Assembly (NCBI GenBank): GCA_030725745.1
Contig: JANRFH010000014.1
Location: 1 to 36,434 of the forward strand
DNA: 36,434 nt
Source of the DNA: Akkermansiaceae bacterium
Lineage (GTDB): Bacteria; Verrucomicrobiota; Verrucomicrobiia; Verrucomicrobiales; Akkermansiaceae
Direction of reading: 5' to 3'
Made by a program: the position numbers and the translations under genes. The stretch's first letter is position 1, and every line of letters starts with the position of its first letter. Positions 1-7,855 of the stretch are shown here, piece after piece. The notes beneath the pieces are model-generated. The model made no database searches, was not told where the DNA came from, and worked only from the letters and a program-made list of their open reading frames with translations.

Positions 1-628
1 TCGCCTTCGGGTAAGCCTTTGCGCCGATGGCTTCCGAATTTCCAAAAACCTTTCCCAGCGCCTTCGCGAAGCCTTTGTCTTGGTTTGCCGACCAATAGAC
101 CACTCGCCCACCCGGCTTGAGTGCCGCTTTCGCCAGAGCGATGCCTGCCCCATCGTAAAGCCCGGCGTTTCCCTTCTGAACGAGAGGATCCGGGCTATTA
201 TCCACATCCAGCAGGATAGCATCGTAACGATCTTTCCCCACCTTCTTGATGATCTCCGCGACATCGCGGATGTGGATGTGCACGCGCGGGTCATCGACTA
301 GACCTCCATTTACCTCTTTCAGAAACTCCCGATTCCACTCCACCACCACGGGCAGCAACTCGGCGACATCGACGATAGCATCCGGCGGGCAGAGCTCTAG
401 CACACGCCTTAACGTAAACCCAAACCCCAAGCCTCCAATAAGAACACGTGGCCTTGCTGGCATGTCCGAGCAGCCCAGCTCCGCCATCGTCTGCTCCGAG
501 GAGGAAGCGATGGTGCTCATGAGAGGCACTCCGCGCACTTTCATGAAATACTGGCCATCGTGCTCTTGGAGGATGAGTTGCTCCCCATCAGGCGTTTGGG
601 AGCTGGCAAGCGTGGTGGTGACTTTCAT
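1..628 (-). CDS. Spermidine-synthase-like methyltransferase (3' part beyond window)
   Basis: An open frame runs leftward from an ATG at 628 and leaves the window without a stop, giving 209 residues. I translated it by hand. Residues around 62-75 read VLIGGLGFGFTLRRVL, a glycine-rich SAM-binding motif I of the spermidine/putrescine aminopropyltransferase type. It is followed by an acidic strand end (DVAELLPVVVEWNREF) and later by DAILLDVDNSPDPL, which resembles the spermidine synthase motif around the catalytic Asp. Such proteins are cytosolic and transfer an aminopropyl or methyl group; many bacterial homologues are annotated only as spermidine-synthase-like, so the substrate is open. No good ribosome binding site precedes the ATG. 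The gene is transcribed divergently from the PEP-CTERM gene. The C-terminus is missing only because of the window edge. Confidence 0.8.
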   Translation of the reverse strand, partial: MKVTTTLASSQTPDGEQLILQEHDGQYFMKVRGVPLMSTIASSSEQTMAELGCSDMPARPRVLIGGLGFGFTLRRVLELCPPDAIVDVAELLPVVVEWNREFLKEVNGGLVDDPRVHIHIRDVAEIIKKVGKDRYDAILLDVDNSPDPLVQKGNAGLYDGAGIALAKAALKPGGRVVYWSANQDKGFAKALGKVFGNSEAIGAKAYPKA

Positions 629-691
629 GGAAACGTCCGGCGGGTATCGCCTAGCACCGTGGAAATGTCGATGGGTTTTGGGAAAACCGCA

Positions 692-712
692 TCATCCAAA
701 CGGAGGATAGAC
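692..712 (+). repeat. Upstream motif copy 1 (21 nt)
   Basis: This 21-nt stretch recurs at 1823-1843 with a single mismatch. Its core reads ACGGAGGATAGAC. It lies about 95 nt upstream of the PEP-CTERM start codon in otherwise featureless intergenic DNA. The GGAGGA core looks like a ribosome binding site but has no start codon at the right distance. A shared promoter or regulator site is possible; the function is inferred only from position. Confidence 0.55.
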
Positions 713-805
713 AGACTTGAGGAAAAGGCTATATTTGTGATGAGTTTGAGGCCGATACTTCGAGTAGAAAGTCCAATATCCTTATATTTTCAAACAAAAC
801 ACACT

Positions 806-1714
806 ATGAGACATACTATCAGTGCAGCCTGCCTGCTCATCGGAATCACGACAGGCGCACAGGCCGCCGTGTTATTTCAAACCCAAGCCATGCCCAACGT
901 GTCTCCTTTTTACAACGATGCCTTCTGGTCATTAGACGGAAAAGCGCCTGGCGTGGTTCCGACATCAGGAAACACTTATGTTAACGATAACCCAGCCAAC
1001 TATTTAACCCGGTTATCAGGCCCATTTTTGGGGGATTCGCTCACTGTAACGAGCGGTGCTAGTGTTATGTGGAAAGGTTCCACCCAAACGGTTGACCTTA
1101 TTTTTAATGGTTGGACGGGCACATTCACCAACGCGCAGGGCGCTCCATCACTCAACGGCACCATTACCGGAACCGGTGCTATGGGATTTACGGTTGCTAC
1201 AGGAACTGATAATAGAACTATGAGGTTGAATTCTCAGCTTTTGGCGGGAAATACCTTTACTGACATTACGGTGAGAGGCAGCACTAGCCTTACCGATTTT
1301 CTCAGTGTCACCAATGGATCCAATGTTTTCACAGGAACATGGGATGTGGATACGATCACCTTGAATGGAACCGCTGCGGGATCGCTTGGCGCTTCCAGCT
1401 TCAATATCGGATCAACCGGTATCATGAATTTTGACTATGATTTCGCCAACACCTCAGGAACCTTCGAGATCTTGAGCGGCGGAACACTATTGCTCGATCA
1501 GGATCTGACCTTCGGTTCCGCGAAGTTCGGCACCACCGATGTGACAGCAGGCACCTACACGATGGCTCAACTTGATAGCACCTTCGGAATCGCGTCCACA
1601 TACTTCGCGGCAGGCTCCGGAGCTTCCAATACCATCACCGTCGTCCCCGAGCCATCCAGCTTCGCTTTGCTCGGTCTCGGACTTGCTGGTCTTATGGTTC
1701 GCCGCCGCCGGTAA
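806..1714 (+). CDS. PEP-CTERM sorting domain exported protein
   Basis: This gene encodes 302 residues. The ATG at 806 was chosen because it starts directly with a signal peptide (MRHTISAACLLIGITTGAQA, cleavage near residue 22). The open frame itself extends further upstream, but nothing there looks coding. The body is rich in Gly, Thr, Asn and Ser, with many short beta-strand-like stretches resembling autotransporter-type or passenger repeats. The last 23 residues are a textbook PEP-CTERM signal: VPEPSS, then a hydrophobic span (FALLGLGLAGLMV), then RRRR. In this family the tail is recognised by an exosortase and the protein reaches the outer surface or the exopolysaccharide layer. The exact role is unknown. 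A strong intrinsic terminator follows 52 bp after the stop, so the gene is probably monocistronic. Confidence 0.9.
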   Translation: MRHTISAACLLIGITTGAQAAVLFQTQAMPNVSPFYNDAFWSLDGKAPGVVPTSGNTYVNDNPANYLTRLSGPFLGDSLTVTSGASVMWKGSTQTVDLIFNGWTGTFTNAQGAPSLNGTITGTGAMGFTVATGTDNRTMRLNSQLLAGNTFTDITVRGSTSLTDFLSVTNGSNVFTGTWDVDTITLNGTAAGSLGASSFNIGSTGIMNFDYDFANTSGTFEILSGGTLLLDQDLTFGSAKFGTTDVTAGTYTMAQLDSTFGIASTYFAAGSGASNTITVVPEPSSFALLGLGLAGLMVRRRR

Positions 1715-1766
1715 GAGGTAAGTTTTTTATGGGTATAGCAACGGGTTCCTTTTCATTCCCGGTGTC

Positions 1767-1804
1767 CAAGCGGGGTCTTCTCAGGAAGGCTCCGCTTGTT
1801 TTTT
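1767..1804 (+). terminator. Strong intrinsic terminator after PEP-CTERM gene
   Basis: The arms 1767-1780 and 1785-1798 pair over 14 bp with two G-T wobbles and a TCAG loop. Six T residues follow at 1799-1804. This is the best terminator in the window. It separates the PEP-CTERM gene from the downstream enzyme block. Confidence 0.93.
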
Positions 1805-1822
1805 CTGAGATCCGCTGCCAAC

Positions 1823-1843
1823 TCATCCGAACGGAGGATAGAC
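1823..1843 (+). repeat. Upstream motif copy 2 (21 nt)
   Basis: This is the second copy of the motif at 692-712, differing only at position 1829 (G instead of A). It lies about 60 nt upstream of the esterase start codon and 19 nt after the terminator. The core GATAGACGAG also appears at 4160-4169, about 65 nt upstream of the first GH29 gene. The placement fits a promoter or operator, but no known consensus is matched. Confidence 0.55.
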
Positions 1844-1900
1844 GAGGTTTCCCATAGGAGTGATGCTCCCAACCTCCGATGGATTCGGGGAAGCCAAATC

Positions 1901-4075
1901 ATGAAACATTGGATCACCTTTCTGACCGCCCCCGCCTTGGCTCTGCTCAACGCACAAAGCGAAACCCTTCCCCCGCTCAAAGATGGCCTCGCGCCGCAGA
2001 CGGTCGAAGAGGCATGGGCAGGCTATGATCCGAGAGCAGAGCCGATCGAGGGAGAGATTATCAAAGAGTGGGAGGAAGAAGGCACCACACTCCGTGCCAT
2101 TCGCTATTGCATCGGCACTTTTAAAGGGCAGAAAGCGTGGATGGGCGCGATCTACGGCTTTCCGAAAGGCGGAAAAGGCCTGCCTGCAATCGTACAAATC
2201 CACGGCGGCGGCGGCAAAGGCTCCAAGGATCCGTGCATCGATAATGCAAAACGCGGCTACGCCACCCTCTCGCTGAGCTGGCGTGGAGACGAACGCTACC
2301 TCACCGAAAACGACCTTCCTGAGAGCGCCCAGACTGATTGGGGCGCGGTGGAGGGACGGCAGGTTGCGGAATCTCGTGGAATCGAGCCGAACAATGACAA
2401 GCGCTTCGATCCCGTGCCATCCGCACGCAATGACGGCTATTTCCTCCGCACGCTGGCCGCGCGTCGCGCGCTCACCTTTCTGGAGCAGCAGGAAGAAGTG
2501 GATGGCGAAAAGCTCGGCGTGGACGGGCACTCGATGGGCGGGGTCATCACCCTCCAGACAGCTGCCATGGACTCCCGCATCAAGGCGGCCGCGCCGTCCT
2601 GCGCACCACCGCTTGAATTCGAAGACAGCCTGAAAGTCCGCACTGCCAGCCCTGGGGCTTATGCACATCTCATCAATGTCCCCATGCTCTTCATGAGCCC
2701 GTCCAATGACTTCCACGGCCTGGTGGAGGCGAGCGAGTGGATCATCGACCAGATGCCTGCGAAGGATTTCCGCATCGCGCGCTCGATGCATGTAAACCAC
2801 AAGCACGATGCCGCCGCCCTCGCCGCGAAGCAGCTGTGGTTCGACGCTCATCTGAAGGGCAGTTTCCCCTACCCCGCCCAGCCGGAAATCACCGTGGATC
2901 TCAATGCCACCGGCGGCCAACCTACTGTAAAGATCGTACCAGACAGCTCCCTGCCCATAGCTAGCGTGGACATCTATCTCACCCGCGACGGGAAACTAAC
3001 AGAGTATGCCACAAACCGCACCCGCCTCTGGAATTTTATAAAACCCGAAAAAACAGCAGACTTGTACACCGGCAGAATCGGCCTTCATGACCTTAATGAG
3101 CCGTTCTGGGTTTTTGCGAACATCAGCTACAAGATCGATCAAACAAAGGAATCCCCTGCCCTCACCCAAGAATCCGATACTTTCACCGTGACCACGCGCA
3201 TGCTGATGTTCACCCCCGAGCAACTCGAAGAGGCGGACGTGAAAGCCGATGGCAGCACGACGCAAGTCATCGAGTCCTTCGGTGAGGATTGGGAAAAGCA
3301 GTGGATCGTCTCCGCGAAATCGATCGAAACATGGCTTCTCAACGACGCCCGCGTGCCGATGCCGGAATACGGCAAGCTCGTCATCGAACTCAGCACAGAG
3401 GCGAAAACAGATCTCCTCGTAAAAGTGGGCAATGACCACACCGCCAAGTTCCCTCTGCAAGGTGCTGGTGCGGCGGAAACGATCGAGATCTACCCCTTCG
3501 AACTAACGGACAAAAACACCGGAGCGAAGCTGCTGAACTGGCAAGACTTGAGCCGCCCCATGCTCTCGCTCGGCACCAACCAAGGGCAGCCTGCTTTCAA
3601 GAAAGTCTCATGGGTGGAGATCCCCGCCGCAGAGTTCATGGCCAAGCGCCCCTTCCAGCTCGGCGAGGCGGAGAAGATCGACGGAAAAATCCCCCTCAGC
3701 TTCGAACTGGCAGACAGCTCCACCGGCCGCATCGACCCCGAGAATAAAACGGTGAAGCTCACCAAGGAAGAGAAGGAATCGCCCTACCCGAACGGCCTGC
3801 AGGTTCACTCACCCAGCGAGCAAACCTACTTCCTCAAAGGTGGATTCTCCACCTTCAGCGCAACACTCGTCCCCGGCTATCAGGCATCCGTCACCTTCGA
3901 GGTGCATGCGGATGGGAAGAAGCTCTACGACTCGGGAAACTTCGGCGGCCAGAGTGAACCCAAGGTCATCGAAGTCGATGTGACCGGCGCGCAGGAGTTG
4001 AAGCTCGTCGTCACCGAGGGTGGCAATGGCTGGGGCGGCGACTGGGTGATGTGGGCGGATGCGGCGGTGGAATGA
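1901..4075 (+). CDS. Secreted alpha/beta-hydrolase esterase with NPCBM-like domain
   Basis: The gene encodes 724 residues. The ATG at 1901 opens a signal peptide (MKHWITFLTAPALALLNAQS) and is preceded by a weak GGGGAAG. The N-terminal half is an alpha/beta hydrolase of the acetyl-xylan-esterase/dienelactone-hydrolase group: an oxyanion-type HGGGGKG near residue 104, the nucleophile elbow GHSMGG with Ser211, a probable acid at Asp270 (SPSNDFHG) and a candidate His around 297-302. Residues from about 330 to 630 form further beta-rich domains I cannot name. Residues from about 639 (SEQTYFLKGGFSTF) to the end look like an NPCBM carbohydrate-binding domain, ending GGDWVMWADA. It opens the block of polysaccharide-degrading enzymes, so removal of acetyl or other acyl groups from a glycan is the likely job. 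The acyl substrate cannot be read from sequence. Confidence 0.85.
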   Translation: MKHWITFLTAPALALLNAQSETLPPLKDGLAPQTVEEAWAGYDPRAEPIEGEIIKEWEEEGTTLRAIRYCIGTFKGQKAWMGAIYGFPKGGKGLPAIVQIHGGGGKGSKDPCIDNAKRGYATLSLSWRGDERYLTENDLPESAQTDWGAVEGRQVAESRGIEPNNDKRFDPVPSARNDGYFLRTLAARRALTFLEQQEEVDGEKLGVDGHSMGGVITLQTAAMDSRIKAAAPSCAPPLEFEDSLKVRTASPGAYAHLINVPMLFMSPSNDFHGLVEASEWIIDQMPAKDFRIARSMHVNHKHDAAALAAKQLWFDAHLKGSFPYPAQPEITVDLNATGGQPTVKIVPDSSLPIASVDIYLTRDGKLTEYATNRTRLWNFIKPEKTADLYTGRIGLHDLNEPFWVFANISYKIDQTKESPALTQESDTFTVTTRMLMFTPEQLEEADVKADGSTTQVIESFGEDWEKQWIVSAKSIETWLLNDARVPMPEYGKLVIELSTEAKTDLLVKVGNDHTAKFPLQGAGAAETIEIYPFELTDKNTGAKLLNWQDLSRPMLSLGTNQGQPAFKKVSWVEIPAAEFMAKRPFQLGEAEKIDGKIPLSFELADSSTGRIDPENKTVKLTKEEKESPYPNGLQVHSPSEQTYFLKGGFSTFSATLVPGYQASVTFEVHADGKKLYDSGNFGGQSEPKVIEVDVTGAQELKLVVTEGGNGWGGDWVMWADAAVE

Positions 4076-4234
4076 ATTTGGCAAAAACAGCAATCACTGG
4101 CACCGTAATTCCCTTACTATTCTCCCCCCAATCCAGACACGCTCACACTAGAAAAATTCGATAGACGAGTCCAATCAGACCCGTATCGGTGCGAACGACA
4201 TAAAACCACTTTAAACAACTTACCCATCAAAAGC

Positions 4235-6208
4235 ATGACCACCATCCAACACACCACAACCCGCAACATGACAGGTAAAGCACTGTGCATGCTTTTCTTC
4301 GCCGGGATCGCCTCAACTTCCATCGTCCACGGCCAAGGCAATGAGAAACCGAAAGCAGAGGGTGATCTGCGCAACAAACCCGAGCGTGAGGAGGAATTTA
4401 TGGATTGGGGGCTGGGGCTCTTTGTCCATTGGGCGCATGATTCTCAGCTTGGTTCAGTCATCAGTCACCATATGGACATGGCTTCAGACAAGCATTTGGA
4501 TCGTATGATCAATGAATTGCCGAAGACCTTCAATCCGAAGAACTACGATCCAGACGAATGGATGCAGCTCGCGAAGTTGGCTGGAGTGAAATACATGGTG
4601 CTGACCACGAAACATCACAGTGGTTTTTGTCTGTGGGATTCTGAGGTGACCGATTTCGATATCGCCAACACGCCCTATGAGAAGGATATCGTGAAAGAGT
4701 TTGTCGATGCGTGTCGGCGTCACGACATCAAGGTGGGTTTCTATTACTCACCGGAAGACTTTGCCTTCAATTACAAGGCAGGCTATCCGGCCCGTGGTGG
4801 TAAAATGCCAAAGGAGAAGCAAGAGGAGCTCGTTGAATTCACCAAAGTTCAGATCAAGGAGTTGTTAACGAACTATGGCCCCATCGATGTGATGTTTCTC
4901 GATGGAGGGCATAAGGGAATCCTTGCGCAATACTGTCATGAACTTGACCCGAATGTCATTGTGACACGTGGTGAGATGGTAACTCCCGAGCAACGCCTGC
5001 CAAAAGACCCGATTCCGGGGCCATGGGAGACTTGCTTTACGCTTGGTAACCAATGGCAATACAAGCCCACCAACGATGATTACAAGTCGGGGACGAAACT
5101 CATCAACATGCTTGTCGAAACACGTGCGAAGGGCGGCAACCTGTTAATCAATGTGGGGCCGAAGCCCGATGGTGTCATTCCGATCGAGCAAGAAGAGCGT
5201 TTCCGCGAACTTGCGCTGTGGATGTTTGTGAACGATGAGGCGATTCATGATGTTCGTGCCTGCGTCGTCGCGGGGTCAAGGGACGCGGCTTATTACACTC
5301 AGTCCAAGGATGGCAAATACACGTATGCGATCGTCACCAAGTTTACCGAGGATGAGCCCGATCCTAACAATCGAATCTGGGGACGTGGTTCACGCAAAGA
5401 GTTCTTGCTGCCTGAACTTGTCGCCAATGAAAAGACAACCGTGCAGGTCATCGGGCAAGACCATCGCAGCGAGCGATACAGTGATCGTATTGATCTAGCC
5501 ATCAACTTCGAGAATACCGACGACGGCTTGCTCATGGATGTGATACGTCAACAACGGCTCTACAACTGGCGCAATTGGCCAAATGCAGTCGTGCTTCGTT
5601 TTGAAAATGTAGACTTCATTCAGCCTGAGAAATCTGCCGAAATAGAGACGGCCGGGAAAGAATACACTTCAGAGTCGGGCATCACCTGGATTAGCAGCCC
5701 TGCTAAGACGAAAGATGGCACCTTATCACCCGGACTGTTCGATAAGACGGGCAATCTAGCTTATGCCGAAAATACAGGAGGCACCAAGTTGACCTTTGAT
5801 GGCATCGATTTCCGTGCTGGAACAACTGCAGCGACAACGGTGCTCGGGGCGGATGGCCCCGTATATACCCAATATGCTGAAGGAGAGCAGATCATTAGCT
5901 CAGGAATGTATCCATCGCCCTCAACCGCGACTCCCGAGCTCAGAGGACTCAACATCGGCAGCACATATCGCGTGCAAGCTTTGTTTTATGACGAGCGCCC
6001 GAACCAAGAGGGACAGCACATTATTGCCGAAGGGATGAATATGGGTCGCTATGCGAATGGCCGCGGCGGTAATGGCTTGCTTGTGACCGGCACCTTTGTT
6101 GCGACTGCAGATACGCAGTCCTTTAAGCTCGAGCGCACGTCTAACGATGGAAAAACGCCAGATAAGGAAATTCAGCTCAATGCATTGGTTCTGTATCAGC
6201 TTCCGTAG
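4235..6208 (+). CDS. Secreted GH29 alpha-L-fucosidase, divergent type
   Basis: The gene encodes 657 residues from the first ATG; an in-frame ATG at 4268 gives a cleaner signal peptide (MTGKALCMLFFAGIAS...) and may be the real start. The GH29 barrel is clear: FVHWAHDSQLGSVISHH (residues about 66-82), TTKHHSGFCLWDS, VGFYYSPEDF, LLTNYGPIDVMFLDGG with the predicted nucleophile Asp223, and GGNLLINVGPKPDG. The usual HWG after the first strand is HWA here, followed by DSQLGSVIS, which marks a subgroup I know from Verrucomicrobia and Planctomycetes. The C-terminal ~170 residues (from TSESGITWISSPAKT) resemble a beta-sandwich found in exported proteins of these phyla, perhaps glycan-binding. The enzyme should release L-fucose from glycans by the retaining mechanism. 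It precedes the sulfatase by 72 bp. Confidence 0.93.
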   Translation: MTTIQHTTTRNMTGKALCMLFFAGIASTSIVHGQGNEKPKAEGDLRNKPEREEEFMDWGLGLFVHWAHDSQLGSVISHHMDMASDKHLDRMINELPKTFNPKNYDPDEWMQLAKLAGVKYMVLTTKHHSGFCLWDSEVTDFDIANTPYEKDIVKEFVDACRRHDIKVGFYYSPEDFAFNYKAGYPARGGKMPKEKQEELVEFTKVQIKELLTNYGPIDVMFLDGGHKGILAQYCHELDPNVIVTRGEMVTPEQRLPKDPIPGPWETCFTLGNQWQYKPTNDDYKSGTKLINMLVETRAKGGNLLINVGPKPDGVIPIEQEERFRELALWMFVNDEAIHDVRACVVAGSRDAAYYTQSKDGKYTYAIVTKFTEDEPDPNNRIWGRGSRKEFLLPELVANEKTTVQVIGQDHRSERYSDRIDLAINFENTDDGLLMDVIRQQRLYNWRNWPNAVVLRFENVDFIQPEKSAEIETAGKEYTSESGITWISSPAKTKDGTLSPGLFDKTGNLAYAENTGGTKLTFDGIDFRAGTTAATTVLGADGPVYTQYAEGEQIISSGMYPSPSTATPELRGLNIGSTYRVQALFYDERPNQEGQHIIAEGMNMGRYANGRGGNGLLVTGTFVATADTQSFKLERTSNDGKTPDKEIQLNALVLYQLP

Positions 6209-6246
6209 ATTCGGCGTTTTCCCTATCGGCGCTTGGCGCTCCGAGA

Positions 6247-6252
6247 TATAAT
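6247..6252 (+). promoter_or_regulatory. Possible -10 element upstream of sulfatase
   Basis: A perfect TATAAT lies 28 nt before the sulfatase ATG in an AT-rich stretch. No convincing -35 sits 16-18 nt upstream. It may give the sulfatase-GH28 pair its own promoter within the block, but the evidence is only the hexamer. Confidence 0.3.
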
Positions 6253-6280
6253 ATTTTACTGATACTAGATAATCCCTAAG

Positions 6281-7825
6281 ATGAATAAACAAATACTTAT
6301 ACCAGCTATAACAGCCTGCTTGGCTCTACTCGCGAATGCGTCCGAGCGCCCCAATATTGTCTACATCCTCGCCGACGACCTTGGATACGGCGACGTCCAG
6401 TGTTTGAACCCAGAGCGTGGCAAGATCCCGACGCCTCATATGGATCAGCTGGCTGCGAATGGCATGACATTCACGGATGCACACACGACTTCTTCGGTAT
6501 GCACGCCCACTCGATACAGCATTTTAACTGGGCGGTATCACTGGAGAACGACACTACAAAAGGGAGTTCTCAATGGGTACGGAGAACCATTGATCACAAC
6601 GGATCGCATGACGGTGCCAAGTTTCCTGAAAGAAAATGGCTACACGACGGCAATGATCGGTAAATGGCATCTAGGTCTAGGCATCGCCACGACAGATGGT
6701 AAGAAAGCCAACGCGAAAGGCGGCTTGAAGGAAAAGAAGGGAAAGGGTGCTTTCCCTCCATCTGAGCTCTCGAATATCGACTGGAAGGGAACGATCAAAG
6801 GCGGGCCTGTCGACCTTGGTTTTGAATCCTGGTTTGGCATTACCGCCTCTCTAGATTTTCCTCCGTATGTCTGGATTCGTGATCGCAATTGGATCGCCGA
6901 AGGCACGCATGCGAAAGCCTTCCATCGGGATGGGCCAGCCAGCGAAGACTTTGAAGCGATTGATGTGTTGGATAAGCTCACTGCGGAAACCGTGGAGTTC
7001 ATTTCTGCGTATGAAAGCGAGAAACCTTTCTTCATCTACATGCCGCTTCCTTCACCACACACACCCATCGTACCGACAGAGAAGTGGCAGGGAAAAAGTG
7101 GTATCGGCGATTACGCGGATTTCGTCATGCAGACTGATGCTGTTCTCGGACAAGTGGTGAAAGCATTGGAAGATCGAGGTATTTCGGAAAATACGATCGT
7201 GATCATGACTAGCGACAATGGCTGCTCACCAAAAGGCGATTTTAAGAATCTTGAAAGCCATGGGCACTTTGCCAGCGCTCAATACAGAGGTGCCAAAGCC
7301 GATATCTGGGAAGGTGGCCATCGTGTGCCCTTTCTTGTGAAATGGCCGAAGGTGATTAAGGCAGGAAGTGTTTCAAATGATCTCATTTGTCAGATCGATT
7401 TGATTGCAACTTGTGCAGAAATCGTGGGCAAAGAACTGCCGAATAATGCTGCAGAGGATAGTGAAAGTATCCTGCCATTTTTTAAGGGTGAGAAAACTGA
7501 CTTCACGCGAAAAGGCCTCATTCATCAAAGCGTGAGCGGTCACTTCGCCTACCGGGAAGGAAAGTATAAGTTGATACTCGCCTATGGCTCCGGTGGGTGG
7601 ATGTCTCCGAATGAAGGTGCGGCGAAAAAGCAGGGTCTTCCAAAAGCCCAGCTCTACGACCTCGAAGCCGATCCCGGAGAGCAAGAGAACCTCTACGAAT
7701 CACATCCAGAGATCGCCGAAAAATTGCTCCAGCAACTGACGGATTACGTCAACTCCGGCCACTCTGTCGAAGGAAAGGTCTCCGAGAACGACATCGAAGA
7801 GATCAAGCTGTGGAAGACGAATTGA
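6281..7825 (+). CDS. Secreted type I (formylglycine) sulfatase
   Basis: The gene encodes 514 residues with an N-terminal signal peptide (MNKQILIPAITACLALLANA). The mature protein starts with RPNIVYILADDLGYGD, whose paired Asp residues bind calcium. The sulfatase signature is CTPTR with Cys74, the residue that must be converted to formylglycine; IGKWHLG follows. The C-terminal half has MTSDNGC, a second metal-binding signature, and ends LYDLEADPGEQENL, typical of arylsulfatase-A-like S1 family members. It should remove sulfate esters from a polysaccharide in the periplasm or outside. No maturase (formylglycine-generating enzyme or anSME) is in the window. The next gene starts 30 bp after the stop, so the two are probably co-transcribed. 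The exact S1 subfamily cannot be assigned by eye. Confidence 0.95.
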   Translation: MNKQILIPAITACLALLANASERPNIVYILADDLGYGDVQCLNPERGKIPTPHMDQLAANGMTFTDAHTTSSVCTPTRYSILTGRYHWRTTLQKGVLNGYGEPLITTDRMTVPSFLKENGYTTAMIGKWHLGLGIATTDGKKANAKGGLKEKKGKGAFPPSELSNIDWKGTIKGGPVDLGFESWFGITASLDFPPYVWIRDRNWIAEGTHAKAFHRDGPASEDFEAIDVLDKLTAETVEFISAYESEKPFFIYMPLPSPHTPIVPTEKWQGKSGIGDYADFVMQTDAVLGQVVKALEDRGISENTIVIMTSDNGCSPKGDFKNLESHGHFASAQYRGAKADIWEGGHRVPFLVKWPKVIKAGSVSNDLICQIDLIATCAEIVGKELPNNAAEDSESILPFFKGEKTDFTRKGLIHQSVSGHFAYREGKYKLILAYGSGGWMSPNEGAAKKQGLPKAQLYDLEADPGEQENLYESHPEIAEKLLQQLTDYVNSGHSVEGKVSENDIEEIKLWKTN

Positions 7826-7855
7826 ATACTTAGAAAACCCACTCATCAATACAAC

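Noticed and set aside
1823-2920. Long minus-strand open frame (365 codons) opposite the esterase gene
   Set aside because: It is antisense to the esterase gene, whose plus frame has catalytic motifs and a signal peptide; the minus frame shows no domain and is a product of GC-biased codons.
6209-6280. Possible terminator between the first GH29 and the sulfatase
   Set aside because: GGCGCT occurs twice as a direct, not inverted, repeat; no stable hairpin with a T-run was found.
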